Positions 17,503-25,522 of a stretch of DNA of 64,000 nt are shown here, piece by piece (within the stretch, counting starts at the first letter, position 1; every line of letters starts with the position of its first letter). The DNA comes from JAFAXD01 sp963833605 (GTDB lineage Bacteria; Pseudomonadota; Alphaproteobacteria; Rhizobiales; Xanthobacteraceae): NCBI GenBank assembly GCA_963833605.1, contig CAWHYZ010000011.1, positions 124,001-188,000 of the forward strand, given 5' to 3'. A program made the position numbers and the translations under genes. The notes below the pieces were generated by a model. It searched no databases. It worked only from the letters and a program-made list of their open reading frames with translations, and had not been told where the DNA came from.

Positions 17503-17593
17503 GAAAAACAAAGCGCCCCGCGGCCGGCCGGCTGCGAGGCGCATTGATCAACGTTGGCAATCCGACATACGTGTTGCTTATTATTTGTCAAGC
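17503..17593 (-). promoter_or_regulatory. Promoter, operator-like motif and hairpin leader of the fibre operon
   Basis: Minus strand, in order: GCTTGACAAATAATAAGC (17593-17576) with TTGACA as -35; TATGTC 16 bp further as -10; then GCGCCTCGCAGCCGGCC and its partner GGCCGCGGGGCGC, followed by TTTGTTTTTC (about 17511-17503), then the ATG at 17489. It is a dispersed copy of the first half of the 229-bp array unit. Confidence 0.6.
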
Positions 17594-17643
17594 GCAGAGT
17601 TTTTTTCGTCCTCCGATCAGGTTTTGCATTCGCACCAACCTCA

Positions 17644-17865
17644 CCCCACGCGCTGTCATCACCCGCAAGGGCGCGTCGCGCTTGCGCGACGAGCCCGTAA
17701 GCGGGTGATCCAGTAGTCACCAACCAACCGATTTGCTGCGGCGTACTGGGTCGCCCGCTTTCGGGTCCCCATCGCGTGAAGCGCGATGGGATCCCCTCGC
17801 GGGCGATGACACCGTGGGTTGGGGTTGCGCGATGAACCCGCGCGAGTGATGACACCGCAAGGCGC
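17644..17865. repeat. Family A palindromic repeat, complete copy with extra 3' arm
   Basis: CCCCACGCGCTGTCATCACC opens it; stems GGGCGCGTCGCGC / GCGCGACGAGCCC and CCCATCGCG / CGCGATGGGATCC; centre GCGTACTGGGTC; closes GCGATGACACCGTGGG. A further GATGAACCCGCGCGAGTG, ATGACACCGCAAGG half-copy follows. This is the right edge of the phage gene block. Confidence 0.8.
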
Positions 17866-18039
17866 GTCGGTGGTCGGGTGGGTTGGTGGTCCCGTCCACA
17901 ATATGATGCTAATGTGACGTTGCGTCTGAGGTCGCTGTGCAAGCTTCGCAGTGCAGCGGCGTCAGATCTGCCACGGGCTCAACGAACAATTTCGGGCGGG
18001 GTTGAAACGTTGCATCAATCCAGTGAAGGGGATGTCTGG

Positions 18040-18546
18040 ATGGGCCGCGCGCTTGCTCTCCTGTTGTGCGGCGCCGCTCTCTCGGCCTGTTCTTCGCTTC
18101 CGGGCTTGTCCGGGTCGCAGGCGAGCGCCCCGACCATTTCGTTGGACTCGATACCGCCGGGTGCCGACGTGAGTTTTTCCGGCGGCGGCAGCTGCAAGAC
18201 GCCTTGCTCGCTTGCGGCACCCGGCAGCAACGGCACCTACTACGTCAACTTCATCCTCAACGGGTATACGCGGCAGTCGATTCCGGTGCGCGTGTCGACC
18301 GGCAAGGAAAACTGGTACTCGAGCGAAACCACGACCGTCGAACCGAGCTCGGTGATGGCCCGACTCGAACCCGTCGCGCCGCCGCCACCGCCGACCAAAA
18401 AGAAGAAGAAACGCCCAACGACCCGAACGGCCCAGCAGCCCGCAACACCCTCGGCCACCGCTACCGGGCCGCGCCCGGCAGACCCACCGGCCCCTGCCCC
18501 GCCGCCGTGGCCCAGCACGCCCGCCTCACCCCCGGCAGCCCGTTAA
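18040..18546 (+). CDS. PEGA-like lipoprotein
   Basis: 168 residues. MGRALALLLCGAALSACSSL is a lipoprotein signal peptide with lipobox LSAC (cysteine about residue 17). Residues 35-105 contain a PEGA-type fold: LDSIPPGADVSFSGGG, CKTPCSLAAPG, and YYVNFILNGYTRQSIPVRVS. The C-terminal third is very rich in Pro, Lys and Thr (PPPPPTKKKKKRPTTRT), probably reaching into the cell wall. It is a chromosomal-type gene just outside the prophage, followed by a family D repeat. Substrate unknown. Confidence 0.7.
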   Translation: MGRALALLLCGAALSACSSLPGLSGSQASAPTISLDSIPPGADVSFSGGGSCKTPCSLAAPGSNGTYYVNFILNGYTRQSIPVRVSTGKENWYSSETTTVEPSSVMARLEPVAPPPPPTKKKKKRPTTRTAQQPATPSATATGPRPADPPAPAPPPWPSTPASPPAAR

Positions 18547-18547
18547 A

Positions 18548-18735
18548 GCGGGTCTCGTTCATTTGGAACCGAAGCCTCTCAACTTGTCATGGCCGGGCTT
18601 GTCCAGGCTTGTCGGGGTCCTCGCGCGCAAGCGCGCGGGGTGCCCCGTCCCCGCCATCTCGCTTAGGAAGGTTCGGTGCCTCCATAATCGTCATGCGCGG
18701 GACAAGCCCGCGCATGACGACAGAGAGTGTTGCGA
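18548..18735. repeat. Family D long palindromic repeat, second copy
   Basis: Same leader as at 7727 (GGTCTCGTTCATTTGGAACC, GAAGCCTCTCAACTTGTCAT), stem CCTCGCGCGC / GCGCGCGGGG, GGGTGCCCCGTCCCCGCC, and terminal hairpin CATGCGCGGGACAAG / CCCGCGCATGACG. Confidence 0.8.
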
Positions 18736-19150
18736 TTCAAACCGAGTGAAACACGCTTTAACTCACACGCCAGACGCATTCCCGGCCCGATGATCGTTTT
18801 CCATTCGCGCTTTCTCGGCCGCAACCTCGAGCCACTTCTGCGCCAACTCGAGCAGCAGCTCGCGGTGTTCCGGGCGGGCAGTATCGGCAATTTCTATACA
18901 TTGAAGAGCATATTTTCGACATTCTGAGCTCAACATCACGCGCCTGCATCAAGAGCACGGCGCATGTTCCCGATGGCGAACCGTCGTCTGCCCAGTCGAC
19001 CCTGGGCTTTGGAACACGCACCATGCCAGCGTCCGTGCCCGCATAAAACACGGAGGAGCCGGCCCCCGTTCCAGATCAAATTCCTGGAACCTTTCTGCGA
19101 TGCCGGGATTTGGTTAACGCAATAGTGCGGCAGTGCGAAGTGAACTGGAA
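18736..19150. other. Intergenic region without supported gene
   Basis: I see no coding frame with convincing composition on either strand. The end contains GGAACCTTTC at 19081-19090, which resembles the -35 of the ECF promoters described at 53954, but without a matching downstream box. Confidence 0.4.
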
Positions 19151-19348
19151 ATGCACGGGAATAATGCGCCGGAGGAGTACAGGCAGAACGCTGTCGATTG
19201 CCTGACCCTGGCTGAAACGCTCCAAGATCCGATCGCGCGCGGCATCATGCGTCAGATGGCGCAGGCATGGATGCGGCTTGCGGCTCAAGCCGAAAAGAGG
19301 ACGGATCACGAACACGCTGACGGCACGACGGGTACTCCCGGGATTTAA
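19151..19348 (+). CDS. Small helical protein, copy 1 of a paralogous pair
   Basis: 65 residues from ATG 19151: MHGNNAPEEYRQNAVDCLTL, AETLQDPIARGIMRQMAQAW, MRLAAQAEKR and a Gly/Thr tail. The pattern EEYRQNAVDCL...MRQMAQAWxxLA is a small family that I recognise as common in Bradyrhizobium-like genomes; its role is unknown. A related protein is encoded convergently at 19679-19876. Confidence 0.65.
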   Translation: MHGNNAPEEYRQNAVDCLTLAETLQDPIARGIMRQMAQAWMRLAAQAEKRTDHEHADGTTGTPGI

Positions 19349-19678
19349 CAAGTCAAACGCGTGCCCGGGGCGCGCGCCATCAGTACAAAAATACCCCGTC
19401 TCTCGATCTCACGGCACATCATGCGCGCAGCGGCACATTGGTTGATAAAGCAAGGAACCAAATGCGCGCCACCGCGTTATGAGCCTCGCCAGGCAATGCG
19501 AGGATTGCGAGAGGCGTAGGGGTTGAAGGGTCTGGGGACGCGCCGGCGCTCTCGCAATGATCGTGAATTCTCGCTGGGGCGCGTCAGGGGCACCGCGGCG
19601 AGCTTGGCAACCAGCGCATTGCGCTCGGGCTCCCGGTCGAGATGACCGGGAGCCTTTGCGTTCAAGGCGGCGCCGGCG
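19349..19678. other. Intergenic region with an isolated EcfG-like motif
   Basis: No gene seen. At 19453-19478 there is GGAAC, 16 bases, CGTT on the plus strand, the spacing of a general-stress (EcfG) promoter, but nothing recognisable starts downstream of it. Confidence 0.35.
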
Positions 19679-19876
19679 TTACGCGGCTTGCCGCTGCCGC
19701 CGCGCCCCGGTTTTCGCCTCCTCGGCCATCGCATACTGGTTTTCGGACAGCGCCGCACAGGCAAGCCATCGCTCGGCCATTTTACGCCAGACGGACTTTT
19801 CAGTTGCGTCACGCACGGATGCCGCCATTCGCGTGCATTCCGCTGCCTGCTTGCGAAATTCCTCGGCGGGATTCAC
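19679..19876 (-). CDS. Small helical protein, copy 2 of a paralogous pair
   Basis: 65 residues from GTG 19876, which follows a good ribosome binding site (GGGAGAACGCCT). MNPAEEFRKQAAECTRMAAS, VRDATEKSVWRKMAERWLAC, AALSENQ and a basic tail (KTGARRQRQAA). The layout mirrors the gene at 19151 (EEFRKQAAEC ~ EEYRQNAVDC; WRKMAERWL ~ MRQMAQAWM). The two genes converge. Function unknown. Confidence 0.65.
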   Translation of the reverse strand: MNPAEEFRKQAAECTRMAASVRDATEKSVWRKMAERWLACAALSENQYAMAEEAKTGARRQRQAA

Positions 19877-20057
19877 AGGCGTTCTCCCTTTTTGCAGATT
19901 CCGAAGCTGAACGTTGAATCCCGCACCGGCTTGTTGGTTCCCGGCAACTCGATGAAATGTGCTTCGCCAGAAGCGGATGAGTGCGCGGTCGGTCCGACAT
20001 TCCGCTACGGCCATTGTGGCGTGCATCGCCGATCACGCGATCGACCCGTGCGAGCGT

Positions 20058-21278
20058 TCAGCTCAACCACCACGTGCCGAACGCCAGCGACAGCAGGGTC
20101 AAAGGGACCCCGGCACGGCAATAGGCGCCAAACGAGATCTCGATGCCGGCCGCGCGGGCGCGCTCCACCACGATCAGATTTGCCACCGAACCCACGACCG
20201 TGAGATTGCCGGCGAGCGTGGAACTCATCGCGACCACCAGCCAGGCGTGTTGCTGATCAGCCAGCGACTGCACGAACGGCTTGAGCACCAATACGGCCGG
20301 CACGTTGCTGATGAGGTTTGACAGCACCGCCGTCACGGCCGCGAGCACCCAGACCTGGTCGAGGTGCAGGCTCTGCACGGCACCGATCACGGCGGGGGTG
20401 AGCAGCACCTTTTCGGCGCCGGCGACCACCACGAAAAGGCCAGCGAACATGATCAGCAATGATCCGTCGATTTCCCGATAGACCTTGGCGGCCTTGACGG
20501 CGCGCGTGATCAGCATCAGGGCGCCGCCAAGGATCGCGGCTTCGGCAACCGGCATGCCGGCGAAGAACAGGGCGATGACGAGGAACGCGACAACGGCCGC
20601 CTTGATCATCTGACCCTGGTGGATGCGAACGCCCTCCGGCTTCATGGTGAAGCGCGCATGGCCGGCGAATTCCCTCCAGAACAAACCCGCAGTGACCGCA
20701 ACCACGAGCACGAGACCCACGACGGCGATGGGCGCGAGCGCCGCCGCAAATGCCGTGTAGGCGATGCGCGAGGTCGTGCCGATGATCATGTTTTGCGGGT
20801 TGCCGGTGATCGTCGCGGTGCTGCCCATGTTCGAAGCCATGGCGACCGCCAGCAGGTAGGGGATCGGATTGCGTTTGAGCGCGCGCGTCACTTCGACCAC
20901 CAGGGGCGCCATGACGAGACAGATCGCATCGTTGACCAGGAAAGCCGAGAGGACGCCCGTGGTCGCTGTCGTGGTGATCAGCAGAACAGGCGGCGAATGC
21001 GCGTGCCGGAGCGCCCAGCTAGCGACCAGCCGGAAGAAACCCGAGAGCTTGAGGTGGGCCACCACGATCATCATGCCGAGCAGCAGGACGATCGTATCGA
21101 GGTCGATCGCACCATAGGCTTCCGCCGGCGTGAGGGCGCCGGCCGCCACCATGAAAACGGCACCGACCAGCGCGATGCCGGCACGATCGAGGCGCAGGCC
21201 CGGAATCCGTCCGAGCGCGACGCCCGCGTAGGTGGCGATGAAAATCACCGCCGTGGCGAGCGGCATCGGCGATGTCAC
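20058..21278 (-). CDS. SLC13/ArsB-type anion permease
   Basis: 406 residues with about 11 membrane helices. Two pseudo-symmetric halves are visible: VNDAICLVMAPLVVEV with SNMGSTATITGNPQNMII, and SNVPAVLVLKPF with STLAGNLTVVGSVANLIVVE. The N-D/N-V-P-A helix and the S-x-x-G-N-x-T-x-x-G-x-x-x-N hairpins are the substrate and Na+ sites of the citrate/arsenite (CitMHS, ArsB, YbiR) families. Substrate cannot be chosen from sequence; no ars genes are adjacent. It stands alone, read leftwards. Confidence 0.75.
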   Translation of the reverse strand: MTSPMPLATAVIFIATYAGVALGRIPGLRLDRAGIALVGAVFMVAAGALTPAEAYGAIDLDTIVLLLGMMIVVAHLKLSGFFRLVASWALRHAHSPPVLLITTTATTGVLSAFLVNDAICLVMAPLVVEVTRALKRNPIPYLLAVAMASNMGSTATITGNPQNMIIGTTSRIAYTAFAAALAPIAVVGLVLVVAVTAGLFWREFAGHARFTMKPEGVRIHQGQMIKAAVVAFLVIALFFAGMPVAEAAILGGALMLITRAVKAAKVYREIDGSLLIMFAGLFVVVAGAEKVLLTPAVIGAVQSLHLDQVWVLAAVTAVLSNLISNVPAVLVLKPFVQSLADQQHAWLVVAMSSTLAGNLTVVGSVANLIVVERARAAGIEISFGAYCRAGVPLTLLSLAFGTWWLS

Positions 21279-21298
21279 GGAACCATTCCTGGGGCTGG

Positions 21299-21418
21299 AT
21301 GCAGTTCGATCAATTCAAGCGCCGCGAGTTCATCAGACTGGTCGGCGGTGCAGCAGGATGGCCACTGGCGGCGTATGCCGAGCAGTTCATGAGTGCGCGC
21401 TCGCCGCGAAATTCGTAA
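21299..21418 (+). pseudogene. N-terminal remnant of an ABC substrate-binding protein
   Basis: 39 codons: MQFDQFKRREFIRLVGGAAG, WPLAAYAEQFMSARSP, stop. The KRREFI-LLGGAAxWPLAARAQQ signal (Tat/Sec) is a hallmark of a very common rhizobial ABC-transporter solute-binding family of about 330 residues. Here everything after the signal peptide is missing, so this is a truncated gene start. Confidence 0.65.
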
Positions 21419-21616
21419 GCGTTATACAGAAGCGATCAAGTCAATGATCATTTGTGGTCACAATCACACCGGCGCGGTTCGGGCAGCCGAGCTCATGGTC
21501 GAGCTCTCGTCGAGCGTCTTCAGATGGGTTGCATTGGAAACAAAAAAGGCGAGCGCCGGCCACCCGTGTCGCTCGCCCCTGGTCACGCCCATCCTCGCGG
21601 GAGGACGAATCCAATT

Positions 21617-21961
21617 TCAATAGTCGATGTCGAAGTTACTCTGGAAATGTGTCGACGCCCTTTCGTTCGCGGAGTCCTCCATCATGTAGAGCTTGCCGCC
21701 TTGCTTATAGATCACCGTGCCTGGCTTGACTTCACGGGCACCTTTTTTCATGGCCGCTTCATGCTGTGCGGTGCTCACCTTGACTTTGGACTTGTGCAGC
21801 CGTTGTCCCTTTTTGCCGATCATATAGGACTCGCCCTCGCCGATGGTCCCGGCTTCCGAAGACTTCGCGTTGCCCTTTGCGGTCTGAGCGATAGCCGTCG
21901 TGGACATGGCGATCAGCAGACTGGTACCACCGGCCAGTATCGCCCTTTTTGAAAGTGCCAT
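21617..21961 (-). CDS. Small secreted protein of unknown function
   Basis: 114 residues. MALSKRAILAGGTSLLIAMS, TTAIAQ is a Sec signal peptide cleaved after AIAQ or nearby. The mature part is lysine-rich (GKKGQRLHKSKVKVSTAQHE, AAMKKGAREVKPGTVIYKQG, GKLYMMED). The start is preceded by AGGAGGACGTTCC. Periplasmic; no family recognised. Confidence 0.65.
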   Translation of the reverse strand: MALSKRAILAGGTSLLIAMSTTAIAQTAKGNAKSSEAGTIGEGESYMIGKKGQRLHKSKVKVSTAQHEAAMKKGAREVKPGTVIYKQGGKLYMMEDSANERASTHFQSNFDIDY

Positions 21962-22606
21962 GGAACGTCCTCCTCGTATTTGGTATGGCGCCTCCCGATA
22001 GCGGACTGAATCCGGTACGGTGCGGCAGTGGGGGATAGTAGCCTAACCACATGGCGACAAGAATAGGCCTTCGCCCCACAAATCGAGATTTTTCCGGATC
22101 ACACAGCTCGGGTTGCCGTACTCTGGAACGCAACCTCGTCGCGGACGGGGGTCTTTCAGCCGCCCCGGCCCTGGTTTAAAAGAGGGGGTGGCGCAGAAAT
22201 CTCTGCGGGCTTCACGGCCGGCCCAATAGCGGAAAGCCTTCCTCCCCGCGCCCGAGGAAACTGACAGGGGGTCAAGGAGGGTACGGCCTTCGGCGCCGGG
22301 GAGGACGTTATCCCCCCGGCGACCCGCGTAGCACAACACGACATCTCACTTGCGCGCTAGAACCTCACGCCTTCTGCCGTTTGACGCAGGGCTTCACGTG
22401 GGCCGGCGGCATCAGCCGCAACGGTATGGCCACGTGTCTGGAGCCGCGCGCCACAATCGTGCGATGAGACGCAGGCATCGATGCCGACCAGGCAGAGTGG
22501 ATGCGGTTTTTCGGGGCAAAGCGGACTCTAACGCCCGAGTGCCCTTTCAATTCCGAAATTCGGGTTGAGTGCGCTGCGAGCTGTGACGAACTGCGGAATC
22601 GAAAAA
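21962..22606. other. Non-coding region with strong secondary structure
   Basis: No supported gene. Between about 22140 and 22345 several GC-rich self-complementary pieces follow each other, for example GCAGAAATCTCTGC, GGCCGGCC and CCGGGGAGGACGTTATCCCC. Open frames here on the minus strand look like by-products of GC composition. It could hold an unrecognised structured RNA or repeat. Confidence 0.35.
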
Positions 22607-22682
22607 CTAGTGTCCCGATTCCGAAGTTCGCTTTATCCTGTCGCACCCTCTGGAGCGAACTTCGGAATCAAAGGGACACTAG
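22607..22682. repeat. CTAG-bounded palindromic element, type E
   Basis: Ends are CTAGTGTCCCGATTCCGAAG, TTCGC and GCGAACTTCGGAATCAAAGG, GACACTAG, with a 25-base loop: a 76-bp near-perfect inverted repeat starting and ending with CTAG. A second copy lies at 41345-41419. Confidence 0.9.
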
Positions 22683-22693
22683 CAAATATATGA

Positions 22694-22770
22694 CTTTAGT
22701 GTGGTGGATTTGAAGTTCCTATGACGAGCGTGCCGCAAGAATGATAGGAACTTCAAATCCACCACACTAG
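22694..22770. repeat. CTAG-ended palindromic element, type F
   Basis: TTTAGTGTGGTGGATTTGAA, GTTCCTAT and its complement ATAGGAACTTCAAATCCACC, ACACTAG. Arms of about 27 bp around a 22-bp loop. The terminal CTAG gives the TAG stop of the gene on the minus strand. Confidence 0.9.
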
Positions 22771-22994
22771 GCGGTCTGCCGATGCTGTCGCTCGTCAACC
22801 TTGGCCCTGACGACTTCGTTGCCGTCTGCGTCGCTGACCACAATCGTCAGACCATGATGCGGCCCGCCGTCGTCGACGAGGTCGAACGCAATCTCGTCGG
22901 CAAGCTGTTTGGCTCGCGCATGATCGGAAGCGACCTCATCCCATGCGTAACAAACATTCGCACCGTCGAAGATGGTGAAAAAGTAGCGCGCCAC
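22767..22994 (-). CDS. DUF6894-type small protein
   Basis: 75 residues from GTG 22994 (ribosome binding site CTGGAGGGTTCC). MARYFFTIFDGANVCYAWDE, VASDHARAKQLADEIAFDLV, DDGGPHHGLTIVVSDADGNE, VVRAKVDE. The RYFF-x-x-x-DG start and D-A-x-G-x-x-V end match the DUF6894 family, abundant in rhizobia and of unknown role. Its stop codon is formed by the CTAG end of element F, so the native C-terminus may have been replaced. Confidence 0.7.
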   Translation of the reverse strand: MARYFFTIFDGANVCYAWDEVASDHARAKQLADEIAFDLVDDGGPHHGLTIVVSDADGNEVVRAKVDERQHRQTA

Positions 22995-23034
22995 GGAACC
23001 CTCCAGGGATCCAACGCTCTGAACGGTGTCTGAA

Positions 23035-23367
23035 CTATCCCCTACGCTTGCTCCCCCGACGTTTGGCCACGGTCGTCCGGGCAACCCCACAAGCATTGCA
23101 CTGGAACGTGTGCAGCTCGTTGGGCCCCGGGACCCGCATCACGCGCGCGAGCCGCATGGGTTGGCGGCAGTTTGGACACGACGGCCCGGTCGGTGCCGGC
23201 GGCAATGGATCCGTGCGGTCGTCATCAAGCCGCCTGAGCAGTGCGGCGAGATTGTCAGGCGTCGGCTGTGCGCAGGCGCCGAAATAGTCCCTCATTCCTT
23301 CGCCGATCCTGGTCAGCATCTCTCGCCTGAACTGGGACGCCTCCCAATGGCCGAGTTTTGTTTCCAT
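23035..23367 (-). CDS. Zinc-ribbon protein of unknown function
   Basis: About 110 residues from METKLGHWEASQFRREMLTR. The first half is helical (IGEGMRDYFGACAQPTPDNL, AALLRRLDDD). The second half has a CxxC...CxxC zinc ribbon: SCPNCRQPMRLARVMRVPG and LHTFQCNACGVARTTVAKRR. It is encoded just upstream of the DUF6894 gene, same strand, 40 bases apart, so the two may be co-transcribed. The exact start is uncertain by a few codons. Confidence 0.6.
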   Translation of the reverse strand: METKLGHWEASQFRREMLTRIGEGMRDYFGACAQPTPDNLAALLRRLDDDRTDPLPPAPTGPSCPNCRQPMRLARVMRVPGPNELHTFQCNACGVARTTVAKRRGSKRRG

Positions 23368-23546
23368 GATCGCCGCCACGCCTTGCACCACGCTGTTGTG
23401 AGGTAACCGATGGATTCTCCGATCGTTCCCAGCGCGATCGTTTCGAGATCATTGCCAGATCGGCCGTGACGCCACCTGGAACCAATTGGCAGCCCGAGGC
23501 GTTTTATTTGAATGGGCGGGTCCCCTGACGGCCAGGCGGTCGGCTC

Positions 23547-23657
23547 ATGGACAGGCCGGGCGATAAGCTTCGAGGCTTTTGGCATGTCGCCGCGGAGTTT
23601 GCGCTGGCGTTGGTGCTGATCGTCACCGTCGCGGCAATCGCGAAATACGGTCTCTAA
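23547..23657 (+). CDS. Small membrane peptide
   Basis: 36 residues: MDRPGDKLRGFWHVAAEFAL, ALVLIVTVAAIAKYGL. A charged head and one transmembrane helix ending in KYGL. An AGGCGG stretch lies about 10 bases before the ATG. Short, so the call rests on the hydrophobicity pattern only. Confidence 0.4.
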   Translation: MDRPGDKLRGFWHVAAEFALALVLIVTVAAIAKYGL

Positions 23658-23732
23658 CCAGTAAAATGAGTGACCAGGCGGTGCTCACGAGCGTGATGAC
23701 TTATCTTCAATTCGTCATCCCGCTCTAGGTTC

Positions 23733-23786
23733 ATGTTGGAGCACGATCTTTTCCGAAAACCGGTGTCCACTTTTCGGGATCATGCT
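23733..23786. repeat. Family G palindromic repeat
   Basis: GAGCACGATCTTTTCCGAAA, ACCGGTGTCCACTTTTCGGG, ATCATGCTC: the widely dispersed rhizobial hairpin with GATC(A/T)TGC ends and the CCGAAAACCGG / CTTTTCGG core. Related copies at 24463, 32643 and 44826. Confidence 0.75.
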
Positions 23787-23926
23787 CGAGCGGCGATGCC
23801 CTGCGCCGGTGCGGTTGCGTGCGCCGCGCAGCGTTCTGGTGCCGCGCAGCCGAGATCGCTGAAGACGTGGATCATCATGCAAGCAAACGAGCTTCTTCAA
23901 CAACAACACCGCGGAGCTTCGAGACG

Positions 23927-24031
23927 CTAAACGGCGAGCGTGTCGCTGATCTCGAGTCCCTCAGGCGGGAAGCCGTTCATCTCCAACATCACGCTCATGA
24001 AGATCATCGGCAGCCAAAACAGCATAGGCAT
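23927..24031 (-). CDS. Small hydrophobic protein
   Basis: 34 residues from the ATG at 24031, preceded by GAGGAAACGTGCC: MPMLFWLPMIFMSVMLEMNG, FPPEGLEISDTLAV. An upstream in-frame ATG (24046) would add MRKRA. The N-terminal half is one membrane-spanning or signal-like helix. No family assigned. Confidence 0.4.
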   Translation of the reverse strand: MPMLFWLPMIFMSVMLEMNGFPPEGLEISDTLAV

Positions 24032-24462
24032 GGCACGTTTCCTCATGTTGTACGTCATTTATTGGTGAGGAAATCCTATGCCCTCGCCGAGTTCACACAA
24101 GAACTAACCGGCGCTCGCGACCCGAAACGCGGCCCGTGTGACATTGCAGTCACGTGCGCCCAGCTTTCGCCGCAATGCTTGCAGGGTTTTGACGCATATC
24201 GAACCCACGGCCGGTCATTTCGACCCAAATCCTCTCGGCGCGCGGGTACCCAGCCTTCTCGCCTAGGACGGCATGGCGGTGCCCGGCGATGACGAGGAGA
24301 GTAACTCGATCGGCATATGTGTTGGAGCGCGCTGATCCAATTGTAGCTGACCGGCAACAGCGGGAGAGAATTTGCAGGACGCGTATCGGACCCGGTCAGA
24401 TTGGCACGATAGCTGCGCAGCGGGGCCTTGCGCCGAGGCCCGCAACCGGTGCCGGCGCCATG
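24032..24462. other. Intergenic region, nothing recognised
   Basis: Both strands were read; open frames present here lack a ribosome binding site and have no recognisable protein motif. No clear hairpin family either. Confidence 0.3.
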
Positions 24463-24548
24463 TGCTTATCGGAAAACCGGCATCCACATTTCCGGGACAA
24501 GCGTGCGCATGTCCTTATCGGAAAACCGGCATCCACTTTTCCGGGACA
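24463..24548. repeat. Family G half-repeat, two direct copies
   Basis: CTTATCGGAAAACCGGCATC, CACATTTCCGGGACA occurs twice in direct orientation (the second copy has CACTTTTCCGGGACA), 46 bp apart. They end four bases before the porin stop. Confidence 0.75.
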
Positions 24549-24552
24549 CGCG

Positions 24553-25263
24553 CTAGAACTTCCAGTTCACGCCGCCGCGGACAATGTTGGTGTTGAACTT
24601 GACGTTGTCGACCAGGATCTGGGTGTTGGTCCCGAGGTTGACGTACAGGTATTCGACCTTGCCGGTCAGGTTCGGGGTGAACATGTATTCGTAGCCGGCG
24701 CCGAGCGTCCATCCGAACCGCGTATCGCTCTGGGCGACCGACCCAGCGACAGCCAACGCCGGGACCGCGCCCGCAATCGTAGCGGTGACGCCGCCGTACG
24801 CGCCGCCGCCGGTGAAATAGATCATCGAGGGGCCCCAGGTGTAGCCGAGGCGGCCGCGGATGGTGTCGAGCCATTTCAACTGGCTGGTAATCGAGCCGGT
24901 CGCGCCGGCGGCGGTGCCCCCGAAGCTGCCTTTGACATTGGCCCAGTCGAGATCGGCTTCGACGCCGAGCACCAACGGTCCGTACTGGTGGTTGTAGCCG
25001 ACGGTGCCGCCGGCAACCCCACCATTGACGTTGAAGTTTCCGGTCGAGGCCGTGAGGCCACCCGCGACACCCGTGAAGGTATGATTGGTGGTGCCCCAAC
25101 CGCCACCGCCGTTCACGCCGACGTAGAAGCCGGTCCAGGTGATGACCGGCGCGGGCGCAAAGATCGACGGTGCTGCGCGCGCAACCGCGAGGTCGGCGGC
25201 GCTCGCCACGCCACCGCAGGTCAGTGCCGCGAGCGCGGCCGTGATCAACAGAGTCCGTTTCAT
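24553..25263 (-). CDS. Outer-membrane beta-barrel protein (Omp25/Omp31 type)
   Basis: 236 residues. Signal peptide MKRTLLITAALAALTCGGVA, SAADL; mature part starts with a Pro-rich segment then WTGFYVGVNGGGGWG, the typical first strand of the family. Further strands: VGYNHQYGPLVLGVEADLDW, TIRGRLGYTWGPSMIYFTGG, RFGWTLGAGYEYMFTPNLTG, KVEYLYVNLG. It ends GGVNWKF with the C-terminal Phe used by the BAM complex. Length and strand pattern fit an eight-stranded barrel. Confidence 0.85.
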   Translation of the reverse strand: MKRTLLITAALAALTCGGVASAADLAVARAAPSIFAPAPVITWTGFYVGVNGGGGWGTTNHTFTGVAGGLTASTGNFNVNGGVAGGTVGYNHQYGPLVLGVEADLDWANVKGSFGGTAAGATGSITSQLKWLDTIRGRLGYTWGPSMIYFTGGGAYGGVTATIAGAVPALAVAGSVAQSDTRFGWTLGAGYEYMFTPNLTGKVEYLYVNLGTNTQILVDNVKFNTNIVRGGVNWKF

Positions 25264-25411
25264 CGCGCTGCACTCCTGCGGTCGCCAGCGGGCGGGAATC
25301 GCGAACCTATTCTGGTTCGGGCGCCGGCGTTATGGAAAAATCGCAGCGAGCCTTCGAATCGGGCGCGTTGTTGTAGATCGGCAACGACGTGTGCTGGTCA
25401 TTGCGGGAGTG

Positions 25412-25517
25412 TAGGATGGGTTGAGGCGCAGCGCGCCGAAACCCATCTTTGCGTTTGCAATTGCGCCGGCGCCAGCGATGGGTTTCCCCGGACCAAGTCC
25501 GGGTCAACGCATCCTAC
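25412..25517. repeat. Family C palindromic repeat
   Basis: TAGGATGGGTTGAGGCGCAG, CGCGCCGAAACCCATC on the left; GATGGGTTTCCCCGG and a partial right arm ending CGCATCCTACGG. Right arm diverged. Confidence 0.7.
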
Positions 25518-25522
25518 GGCGC

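Noticed and set aside
18758..19051. 97-codon minus-strand open frame
   Set aside because: No recognisable motif, no ribosome binding site, crosses the end of a repeat; not supported.
19453..19478. EcfG-type promoter GGAAC-N16-CGTT
   Set aside because: Spacing fits, but no gene follows on that strand; not listed as a promoter.
20619..21392. 257-codon plus-strand open frame opposite the anion permease
   Set aside because: Low-complexity Arg/His/Asp-rich shadow of a membrane protein gene; no start signals.
22043..22344. Minus-strand open frames of 62 and 98 codons
   Set aside because: No ribosome binding site, two overlapping frames of equal quality, residue use explained by GC content; treated as structured non-coding DNA.
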